From Cyanoderma ruficeps (taxonomy: Eukaryota > Chordata > Aves > Passeriformes > Timaliidae), in NCBI GenBank assembly GCA_008694505.1, contig VZDJ01000090.1, positions 2,287,521-2,351,520 of the forward strand: a stretch of DNA of 64,000 bases. Direction: 5' to 3'. This document shows positions 38,501-50,500 of the stretch, piece by piece (position 1 is the stretch's first letter; each line of letters begins with the position of its first letter). Both the position numbers and the translations under genes were made by a program. Under the pieces are notes generated by a model. The model worked only from the letters and a program-made list of their open reading frames with translations, was not told the origin of the DNA and did not search any database.

Positions 38501-41500
38501 AGCATTGTCACCACAGCTCTCAGGTGACTGTAGCTTTGTCTAAGACACATTTCCAATGACAGTCTCTTGGGGCACCTCTTTCTGATTTGCCACTTTTATT
38601 ACGTAGATGCTTTTCCCTGAAGTGCAACCTGAACCTCACAAACTGCAATTTGGCTCTTTGGGTTTGTTTTTTAAACAGTTGCAAGATGCTCCTAAAGTAG
38701 CTTGCAGCTTTCTTCTCCTCTGATGTTAAATCACCCTAAAAGTGCCTTCCTCCACCCCAGGGAGAAGCCTCCTTGTGCCCCGGTTCTGGAATATACTGTA
38801 CCAATAGCACCGTAGCTGCTTCCCTCAGGAGTGCTGGCTGAGATGGGGTGTGAAGAAGTCATCATCCCAGATCCTGCAATGGAAACAGACCCAGGAGGGA
38901 CAGTTAGTTTCATGTCAGTGCTCCAAAACATCTCTGAGGTGAATCCAAACAGCTTGAAGAGCTGGAGGGGCTTGGGAAAAGGAACATTTCTCCAAACAGA
39001 TGGCAGTCTCCCTCTAGAGCACACTGTGCAACAGGGAAACCCTTGTTCTGCAGTGTGAAGAAAACCCATTCCCTTCAGCCTTCCCACACAGGGTGCCAGT
39101 GAGACTGGCAGCATGAGCCCCCCCTCCAGCACCCTGCACAGATCACACTGTAGGGCTGCAGGACTTGGTAAATTTTAGAGCAAGTCTCATGATGTTCTCA
39201 ACAGCCTTTTGAATTTCTACTTCTTCTCTTTTCCCATCTCATGCAACTCTTCAAATCTATTCAAATACTGCTACCTTCAGCTATCCCTGGAAGAGTCACA
39301 GATTTTGGCAGGACAGCTGCTACATAATTTTAACCAATCGAGGAGAAACAAAAAAAATGCTTTATGCAAAAAGTGGTAATGATCTCATGCTGATGACAAG
39401 AAAGGCAAGCCTTTGAGGGCTAGGAACTTCCTGTCCACATATACAAGGAGGAGCGTTCTCCTGCCTCCATATTCCCTCTTTTTGCTTCCAATGGTGGAGC
39501 TCAGCAGCTGACTGCATGGCAGGAAACAAAGCCAGCTGAATCCCTTCACTGAGAGGTCAGTCACAAAAGGCAGGAAAGCAAGGGCAGCAGGAGCAGGACC
39601 ATGTTTCCCAGTACTGACAAACAGTGAGACTGGTTAAGTTGCTTTAAAGCTTCACCCCTGCAACAGCATCATGTGGTCAGTCAGCAGCAAAGCAACGCAG
39701 AAGGTGGCACAGTATTGAAAGCCTTACTGCACCCTGGGAATGGCCTGGCTTTCCAAGCTGCATCTCTGGCTTCCCAGTACATGACTGGTTTTAAACTGAC
39801 AGGCAGAGTGCTCTTTCCAAGTGGCAATTCTGGGCATTTCCCTTACACCTTGTGTAGGTTTTTATACCATTTTCATTAGCCACAAATGTAGAGAGATCTA
39901 AAACTTGTCCCTGACTGACCCCAAGTCAGGGAAGCACTCATACAGCAATGATACTTGATATTTCAAGTCCCAGTTACTGCTTTTCTCCGGCATGTCTGCT
40001 GTGCTTGTTGGGCTGGGGGCTGAGACTTGGTCAAAATTTTTGTCTCCTTTACACTTCTGCGCCATCCCTCTCAACAGAGAAAACAAACAGCTCAGAGGAG
40101 CACCAGAAGATGGCATGGACTGATCACCAGAGGCAGGGCTCTGGCACACTGCAGCCCCCAGGTGACAGCCCTTGAGCCCTGAGCTGAGATTGGCAGGATG
40201 TTGCTGTAGGTTGCTGCAGGAGCAAGGTGCAGCTTCTACTCATCACTTCCAATCCAATCTTCCTTCTCATGGAAGCTTTTCCTGTTGCTTTAAAAGTCAT
40301 TTGGAAAGTCAGATCACTGGGAAGAGGGCAAAAGCATTTCCCCATGTTCACAGCACCAAGGCACAAGCACAATTCTTAAGCCTGTCAGTCCTGTTCCACA
40401 AGGATACTCCCTCCTAATTTTAGACCAGGCGTTATTCTCTCAAGTGACCTGTCAACCTTCTTTCCCAAGTTACCAAAGATTTAAATCCAGACAAAGCAGG
40501 CAAGCCAAGGAGAAAAGGCACTCTGCCCTGCCTCTAACAGCCACTTTGGACCCAGCTCACCCACTGATTTCCATCTCACTTCCCACTGTGAGAGTGAGTC
40601 AGCAAAGTAAATGCACCACACCAGGTGTGGTTCCTCCAGCTATTGCCTCCACCAGATAGTGAGGATGTGGAAGGGAAGCTGTGCCATGGGATTAAAAAAA
40701 AAAAAAGTGAACCACAGAAGCCAGAAATAAGATGGATAACAAGAGCAAAGAGGCACATGGAGTGGCAGGACATTCCAAGACCAATGGCAAAGACACATTG
40801 CTGAGCACTTCCATCCAGTTCCTTGGTAGGGGAAGGAATGGGAACTAATGAAGAAGGCAAGATCCAGGGGTCCTTGAGAGGAAAAGAAATTCCAAAAGGT
40901 GGGAAGGGGAGAAAAGAAACCCCCAAAAAAACCAGAGAAAGCCAGTGTGTCCACTTATCTGGAAGACAGGGAAGATGTTAATCACCATTTTGTAAGCATC
41001 AGTCAGACACACCCTGAAGAGACGACAGATGAAGAAACAGCAAGGGGGTAGGACATGACTCCTCCCCAGAGGAAAGGACGTGGCTGCAACATGCAGTGTC
41101 AGGTATATGAAAGTGGCAATGGATTGCAAGGGAGAGGACAGGGCACAGAAGCAGTAGGTGCCTCTGGGAGGAAAGCTGTGCAGGAACTGCGCTCCCCTCT
41201 CCCTTCACAGGAATGCTGTTCAGCAGTCCTCCCTGCTCAGCAACCCAGTTCTCTGCTCTCCAGGTCCATACTAAGTCCAGGATCTGTACCCTGCAGCTTC
41301 TTTGGGAACTTCCCAAACACCAGAATTTAACTCGCACCTCTCAGCAGGGCAGCTTAGAAAGCAACTTCTAAGCTGCCTTCTGCACATTGAACATCAGCTG
41401 CAGCAGCAGCAGCACTCCCTGGGACTTCTGGCCTCACCTGGCTGAGACTGTGCCTCCTTGTCTTAGACAGTGATTCCTTGTCAGCACCCTGGAGCTCTTC

Positions 41501-44500
41501 CACAGCCTTGGACAGGTCCCTTCAGCTTATCCAAACTCCCCAACACACAGGCCCTTCCCATTTCTCCAGTCCTTAAGATCTGCCCTTGTTTTACAGCAGG
41601 ATCCATCCCAAATGATATAAAATTAGAATATATTTATGGACATTTTTACAATTCTCCTGTTAAAAAAAAAACCCTTTCACACATATTCCAAATAGAGGGA
41701 TACATGTGGGTCTTAGTGGCTGACAAAGCAAGTCCAAGAATTCAAATGCCCCCAGGTCCTCAGCAGAAATACTTAGCCAATTAATACCAGTCAAAGTGAA
41801 GTTCCACTGCTGATCCTTTAAAACACAGCTCAGTTATACCACCATGCTTATCTGATGGTACGTAGCAGACCGGAGAGACTGAAAACACTTGGCATCCAAA
41901 AAGGAATAACATCAAGCACCTTTCAATGCTGCCAAAGCAGTGTCCTCTCTTCTTCCAGGAGAGAGGTACAAATGACCTCAGCAGCACCACTTTGAACTGC
42001 TCTGCAAGGACTAAATATTTAATCAAAATGAAAAGACTCCCATACTTCACCAGAAAGCAGGAACTCCCAGTGCCCCCCACCCACATGACAAAAACTTCCA
42101 TCTTTCACTGGTGGCTTCTTAGATACAGCTCTGTTTTTATAAGGCAGAAGGCTGCAGCTTGTGGAAATGTGGGTGCAGCACAAAGTAAACTGAATCCAAT
42201 GCCAACACAAATACCATAAACACCACTGCCTATTTCTGTTAGTCATTCATTCACCTGGCTTCCAGTGAAAAACAATTTAACATTTAAATTCAATTAAGAC
42301 ATTAAAAGACCCCCATGCTTAAACAAGGCAGAGGAATTCTTAAAATGCAAGGGCTGACATACTCAAAAGTGCCTTGTTTAAAAATCCACAGACCTGGCAT
42401 CAGGAACATTAGCCTGTAACCAGGTCTAGGCAAGGCCTGGCCTTCCTCCACCCCTTTAAAAGGCAGCTCCAAGGGGTAGGATTCAAGACCAGGTTCAGGG
42501 CAGCTGGCTTCAAAGGCTCTCGCTTGTGAGGGCAGAGAGACAGCTCTAACATCTTTCCTCAGCCCCAGAGACTATGTGAGCTACCAGGGAAGACAGCTTC
42601 AGGACAGAAGGTACTCGACTGACAGCCTGTCCTTTGCCTGGCCTGGGGCCTGTGCTGTTCACTCAAAGTGTCACACAACAGAGAAAAGACCTTACCGTGC
42701 TCAGGACTCAATCTCCCAGCTGAAGCCTTCCTCTGAACCCTGCAAAGCAACAGACAGCACTCATGAGACAGCCAACAAATCACCTGTCAGCCATGGCAGG
42801 ATTATTTAGGACACCAATAGGTAAATATGGTGCAAATTCTAAAAAGCCAAATAAAACCAACAAAAATAAGCACAAAAGAAAAAAACACACACAACAACAA
42901 AAAAGAAAAATACTGTTTGGACTAGACACAACTCAGCCATGACTGCTTGCTGTCCACCTCTCTAACTTCCAAAGCAACAGAGGTTTTTCACCCCCTCAGC
43001 TATCCACCTAAGGCAGAATAACCATTACCGTGACTTATCCCATCCTTCACTGCTCAGTATGTTGGGAGAGACCCTCACACCACCTTTCTAAACCCATCTT
43101 CCTTGCTCAGGGGACCAAGCATGTATGAATCTACTGAAGGGGCAGCAGGATGTAGAGGCACTCATTAGCAGGATGCTTAAGAAGCCCATATCACCTCTGT
43201 CAATACAGATGTCAAGAGAAGACGGTAAAAAAGAAAAAAACCAACCAAAAAAACCCCCACCAACATATTCCCACAACACAGAAAAATACCAGCAAATAAG
43301 AGCACATGCTTAAGTAATTTCATTGAATTATTCCAATGAAATGTATTCTCATTGGTGTCTCCCATGCAGGCATTCTTCAACATTCTTCTTCAACACAAGC
43401 CCAGACACTGGCAACACAATGTTTAGGGCAGGGGAGGCAGGAAAAGAAGGAAACCAGCATTCTTGGGACTCAAAGGTCCTATTTGTGTCACTGCCACTTA
43501 TTGCAGTACTCAATCCAGCATGCTCTCACACTCCATATCCCAGACTGGTCTTTTCACAATTCCCACCTGCTGCCCAGTATCCTTACACAAGAAAACACAG
43601 GGTTGGGGCACTACAAAATCTAGAGGGCAGACTCTTAGATTTTCATCCTTCCCATGGTCCCCACAGCAGAGAAGAAGTATTTTCTGGCTGAAGGTCAGTA
43701 GGAGCCCACTGAGTCACCAGGGACTTCTTCAGCTGCTCTGCTTAGATGCTTGCCACCCCCCTCATCCCAAATTTTCTGCAAGGTGTGGTGCCCCTGATGA
43801 CAGGAAACAGAAAGACTGTTCCTTTATAACCCCTAGACTCACCTAATGTAGTGCACAAAAGCAACAATCACTGAGCCCAGGTAAAAGGAGAGGAAACCCA
43901 GGAAGCTGAAGAACATGGCCTGGACGTAAACAGACTCTGAGGAAAGAGAAGGGATCAGTCAGCTCACAGAGCTGGAACAGCACCTCTTAGAGTCAGCACT
44001 CTTCCCAATACCACCTTGTAAAAATGCCCAGCCCCAAACAGCCCTTCCAAATCATTTGCTTTCTTCAAAAGGAATTGACAGAACCTGTTCAGCACGATCT
44101 CCTCCCATTTCTTCACCCCCAGTGCTAGCTGGTGTGCCACACAGCCCTTCCTGGAAGGAAGCAGGCTCCCAGTGGTTTTGTATCCTTGCTGGTGCCTTCT
44201 GCACCATTCCTTCAGAGGCTGCTGGCCCAATCATACCCCTCTATTCAGAAGTGTAAAGTTGCATTGCTCTGCCCAAAGACACTGACTTTTAATGGAGGGC
44301 ACAATCGTCACTTGAAGGTTCTTTGTCCGCTGCAGGTTCCAGGTACGGTTGACATTCCCTGTGAGATGCACAGTGTACAGCAAATAGAAAAACAATCAAC
44401 ATTAATGATTTCTGGCACTGATCTTGGTTCTCTGAACTTGCAAAAACAACAGGGTCTGGCTTTTCACTAAAATGTGTGGGTAGTTTGGCTTTAAACTGTT

Positions 44501-47500
44501 CTCTGATCTGTCAATATAAAGCCTTTCCCAAATGCTTCCCCCCTTCCTCCCTGTTCACCTGTTTTTCAGACTAGAAATCCCTGCTTCAGCCTGCTGTATA
44601 TTGCTTAAGTCTGTATGTCTGAATTCCAAAGGCATCTCATCTCCTGCTCATTTAATCCCCAAAGGAGAGATTCTCTCATTTCAGGTAGTGGAAGTCCACT
44701 TCTGCCTTTGGCCAAATCTCTGTGAGTAAAACACTTCTGTGCAGGATGCCACTCTAGAAACTCTCTGTTTCTGCAGGGCTTAGCACACCTGAGCTATACA
44801 GCTCTGCTGACAGCATCAGGATGAGAGAATGACACCCCAAAGGGCACAGTTCCTTTTTTTCTGGGAAAATTGGGGCAGAAAGGTGGCAGGGAAGTAGTAA
44901 AAAGCTGTTGAGGGAGCCCAACATATCTGCTGGTTGCAGTCTTGCTTCTTCCACAGGGAGGAAACTTTGAAGCTTTGAGAATAGGAATGTTCCCATTCCA
45001 GTTACAGCCACCTCATGACTAGTGGAGACTCTGCTTTTACCACGGCCCAGCAAGTGGACACAGTGTCTTCTGGTTGGAAAAGACAGTAGAACAAGTCTTT
45101 TGTAAAATTATTCTCCCAAAATTACCAATTTTTCCTATTCCCCCAAGTTCAGAGCTGTCACAGACCCCAAGAGGGCAGTAGGAGATGCTCTCTGCAGGAA
45201 CTGAGACTCCACAGAGCCAAGAGGATAACACAGCAGCAGGGAGCAGAGGTGAGAACCAAACAAAAAGCTGTAAGCAGCATTGCCTGGGTGTCTCCAGTGT
45301 CTCCCAAGGCACCAGTGGTGCTGCTGAAAAGCACATAATCCCAGGCATGCCAGGCACTGTACTAGCCAGCCACCTCCTGCATTTATCAAGACTTTTAACC
45401 TGTCCAACAATATCAAATTGATACGTCACTCTTCCTCAGAACTACCTGGATAAGACAGAGCTACACAATCACAGGGTGGCATCCCACAGGAGAGTCCCAA
45501 AAGACACCCACTGCTCCGTCACTCAGATGCAGCAATCAAATCCACCTCCCAGAACAACTTACCATGAATTGAAGAAGGCACAGAACCCCCACAGGCATAA
45601 TCCTCTGGCTTGATGACAAACACAACAAAGAACTGCTCACCTGGGAAATCTTTTCTCTGCACAGAAGGAGGGAAGAAGACAGAAAATCCATGAGACACAA
45701 AGCCTCTCCACTCCAATAGGCCACAGATCAGGTTTGAATTGCTACACAGACACCAGAAAACGCTGGGACACAAATCAGCATCTCACCTGCACTGTTATGG
45801 CTGCCTGCTTTGTCATAGACTGGTAAACTCCATTGAACTCCACATTATGGTCCAGGTCATACACTGGGCACTAAACACAGACAACTAAGGGTTAAACCAG
45901 GGACAACATCCAAACTATTTTCAAAAGAAGGCAGCTGAAAAACAGCATAGAACAGCAAAAAAAAAAAAAAAANACATCCTGCATCTCTGTCTGCTCCCAC
46001 ACTGCAGGACCCTGCATCATTCAGGGAGGTGGGAAAAGAGAACAAGTATGGGGCTATTCCCCAGCTGCAAGCAACAGTCAACCTCCATGACAGGGAACAC
46101 CCCAGGAAAGGAGGTGAAATATATAGAAAGGAAATTGAACTGGAAAGGAAGACAGACATCATGTCTGAAAATTAGAAGTTCCCCAAGCTGCCTTGAGCCA
46201 GGGGAGAGTCAAGTGAACAGCACTGTTCCCTCCCTGAGCCACCAACATTCCCCCCAACACCCTCCATGGAGAGACAGACCCATATCACAGGGCAGCAGGG
46301 AACCTCACAAGGGAGACATAAATCCCCTATGTGGAATGTGTTCCCTATGGATAGCCTAGAAAGGAGCAGCTTGTTCACCTATTTACAACAAAAGTCTCTG
46401 TATGAGCTGCTTGAACTCAGCATCTCTGTCTTGGCCTCCTTCCCACAGAATTTTAGTTTCTCTTTCAGGGACTCCCTTCACCACCACCACCAGAACAAAG
46501 TCCTGCCTTGGGCTTTTCCCTCTGCAGGGCACAGACCCCTCACAGCTGGACACAGCTCCAGCAGGCAGCTCCTTACCCTCCTCTGCTCACTTACCACAAT
46601 ATCCTGGACAGAGACAACTGAGCATGGGTAGGCTGCATCAGACACCACATTAATAATGACTGAATCAACATCCTGAGGAAATTTGTACAGAAAATACTGC
46701 AGAGAAAGCAGAGTACAAGAGTCATGATCCAAAAATCACCCGTGGCAGTATCTTCAACACCTTCCTGAGCTACCTGAACAGCCCTAGATGGGCTTTGGGG
46801 TTGGATGTGGATGGCTTTCATTAAAAATCAGATTTCAAATATGAAGACCTTACACTACAGAAGAGCAGATTAAATATATACAGGCAACTGTCCCCCTTGC
46901 ACACTATGCTATTAGACACAAACATCTTCAACATGCAAAACACAGCATAGCTTCTGCTCCCTTAAGCTTTTTTCCACCTGATGAAGCTGAAGTGACTTCA
47001 TTTTACACCCCATTCCATTTTATGTTGATATGAGCAATTTCCAGATGTTTCCATACTGCTGGCTGTACTTTTATGTATGGAAAACATCACAGAGTTTTCT
47101 CAAATGGGTTGCCTCACAGACAGATCATGAACAGTATTAGGTCAAATGGCTGAAACTCTGTCAAGAGTTTCACAAATAAATGGTTAACATTAGTTGTAGG
47201 ATTTAGGGTTGTTTGGTTGCTTTGATGGCAAAGCATAATGGGGGTTTCTCTTGGCACTTCAGCTTTGAAAAAAATTCAGCTGAAACTCTAAAAAAATTTG
47301 TGAGACACTAATATCTGGCAATTTTCCTACTTTTCCTGTTGGGGGAAGGAATGGCATCTCCTTCTTTGAGCAGGCCCACAGGACAGTTTGTGGGGTTAGA
47401 AAAAGCTGTTTTTTCAGGTCTGGGCAAAAGATGTCCCAGGCAATACCATTACTTGTATATTTATCCAGTAAAAAGTTTGATGTACTACCCCAACCAGCTG

Positions 47501-50500
47501 CTGGAGAAGTGGGGCTCCTGTGCCTGCCCCAGCAGACAGGCTTGTTGCAAGGGCTCCCATCATCCCAGCTGGAGACCAGATCCTGAGAGCTCAGGCTCCA
47601 AGCCACAGCTACTAGGGGGGCTGATGGGCACCTCACACCCCCTCAGAGGGACACAAGGCTGAGGAGTGCCACCAGCCACCTTCCTCCCTTCCATACAGTC
47701 ACCAGGCAGCCACTGCTGCCATGCTGGAAGCCACCAGCACCCCTGCTCCAAAACCATCACCTGAGACTTTCCCAGCTGCAGAGCTCCCTTTCTGGCACAT
47801 CAACTTTAGCTGATGAGCAAGGGCCAGCTGTTTCCTATTTCTCTTCCCCCATGCCATTCCCAGGAATTATGGCCCCCAAGTGGGAGGGCAGGGATAAGCA
47901 GGAAATCACCCAAACCTTTTCCAAGTTGCCCATTTCTACTAAAGCATTTATTCCCATCACCCCTCTCCAAGCAGGGTCCCCTCCCTGCTGAAGGAGTGCT
48001 GGCTCCAACCACAAATCCCTACAAAGTGCAAACTCACTGAGCCAGTTTTGTCAGCAGCAATCAAGGGCACGGGCAGACTGAGCTCCTTGGTTTCCCAGGG
48101 GCACTTTTTCCCCTTGGAAAGTTTTAGGTGCCTGAGGACTCTTCTATAATTTCCTCAAAGCCTCCCTTGCACCAGGGTACAGAATTAACACAAGGGCATT
48201 GAGGCCAGCAGTTCTCTGCTGCACACACTGCAAGTTTTATAAACACATCCAGCCAAGACTTCTCACCTATACAAGCATATCCAATTTCTGCTTCTGCCCT
48301 CAGGCACAAGCTGGGCTCCAGACATCTCCTTCAGTTATGTCTTTTTACAACACCCACCTAGATTTTAAATCACCTTTTTTTTTCTTTCCCCTGAAGACTG
48401 CTTAATACTTCAATTTACAAAAACCTCAGCATAATACCAATCAAGAAGCAGTCTTTTACTCCATACACCTGGTTATTAATTAAAAGTCGTAAGATTCATA
48501 TTATTAGTTGTGACAAAAAAAATCAGGCCACAGTCACAAAGTTAATTTCATATCCTAAACACTCTACATTCAAATTACAAAATCCTAAGTAACGAGCACT
48601 TACTAAGAGTCACCACCATTCCCTATGCTTCTGCAGTACAAAATACTGCATGAATCTGCAAACCACATTAAGACATTAGGGAGCAAAAAGGATTAGCTAG
48701 GATGCCTGGTAATACAAAACCTAAAATTAAATGGTGTTATTAACAGTGAAAGCAATAACAAAAACAGAGTTCCCAGACAGCCTGGGTAAATCACACACCT
48801 TCCTAGCTCTACAAGTCCCTGCATATCTACAGTTGCTGCCAACAGCATTTTCATTCAAGAGAGGATTTGTATCTGCAGGGCTCCAAGCAAAGCTGTTCAG
48901 CTGGAGGTGCTGCTCACACGTGCTTCCTTCTGAACAAACAGACATAGTGATGCCCTAAGTTCTAGCTTTGATATTTTCCAGATTCTGTACTGTACTAGTA
49001 CGTTACTCTGAACTTCATATAAAGTGTTAGCAAGCTCTCCTCACAGTTTAGTTAGACAAAACAATCCTTTTTCAGCCCCAGAATGTTACAGCTTCAGGCC
49101 CAAGAAGTACAAAAAACAGCAAATTGAGGAGAGCAAACTGGGAGGATGGGATTTCATAACCTGAAGCTGTCATTGGACAATTAACCCAAATATGTAAATG
49201 GACCAAAACTTCTAAAAGGGTGAAAACGTGTGACCCGTTGTCCATCTTGGTTGTAGCCTTGGCCTGCCCAAGGTGTGTCCTTTGAAGGTCTTTGAATAAA
49301 CACCTACTTAATTCCTTTTACACAGTCCAGCCTCTGTTCCAGGTAGCCTGTCAAGGCATCAATATCAGGCATTTCATTTAGCATCTTTCAGCCTGACCTG
49401 CTTCCCCAAGCAAGGAAACCAGTCTGAGTTCTGCTGCACCTTCACAGTTTCTTTACTTCTGTGTTTATTTTTTTCCAGTAAAGACTGCACCTTGACAAGT
49501 TATGCTCAGACAAGTAAGCCACAACTGGCAGGAATACAACACTGATGTGTATCACCTCACACAAGTGCAGCAATCTGACAGCCTCTGGACTTCTGGATTT
49601 CCTGAAATGCCAGTACCATTCATTTCCTCTGCTCATGGGTTTTGGGAGGACCCAAATGCGTCCCTAGAGTGACTGAAGCACTGTTACCTCTTCACTGTGC
49701 CCACAGAAAATTCAACAGTAAGGAAGTTTCCCTGCATCCTAAGAGGAAACTACCTAGTCATAAAAGACTTGCTATCTCTAACAAAAGATCATATTAAACA
49801 CTTGGATGTGGTAAGACATACAAGCACTCTACATAGCATTCCTTCTTACCTGGGGCTGGGAAGGGCTGGCAGTGAAGTTAAAGGCTTTGTTGGTCCTAGA
49901 AAACAAATGCCAGAATGTTGAAGCCTAAAACTTTCAGGGCTGGAATACGCACAAAGTACCCACAAAGTACCCTCAGATTAAACAAAAGATTTTTTTTTTT
50001 TCCCGGGAAGGAAAAATAAGGGAAGAGTAGGCAGACAGACCACATCCCTTAATGAAGAATTTTGTACATTTGTATTCTTATATCCCAGCTTACTCAAGTT
50101 GGAAGTTCTCCAGCCTGGTGACTAGCAGCTCATATGCAATATTGAATGGTGCCATGGAAGCGACGTCCACAAATATAATCTGGTCAGAAGGTCTTGTTTC
50201 AGGGGTTGGCTCAGTGGGACACAAGGTCCGACTCACTTCTTGGTAATTGTAGGTCCTCTGATAGCTACAACAGCCAGGGGAAGGAGGGAAGAGAAAGTTG
50301 GATGGTAAAGAGGGAGAGAGAGAGGAAGAGAGCAGTTAAAAAGTTTTCAGCACTACTAAGAATGGCATAATTTCTCCCCTGCTTGCATAACTGAAATCCT
50401 CATCTGAAAGGCCAGGAGCATTCACTCTTTTATCCAGCATTCAAGCTCCACCTCTGTTGCCTCTCGCAATCTGCACAAGGGACTGGTCAACCTCAATATT

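Noticed and set aside
40980..41030. Possible extra SIDT1 exon on the minus strand ([10 protein letters not shown])
   Set aside because: Exons 42696-42739 and 38802-38873 join directly in phase, giving the expected SPEHGSGMM; inserting this segment is unnecessary and its splice borders are unconvincing.
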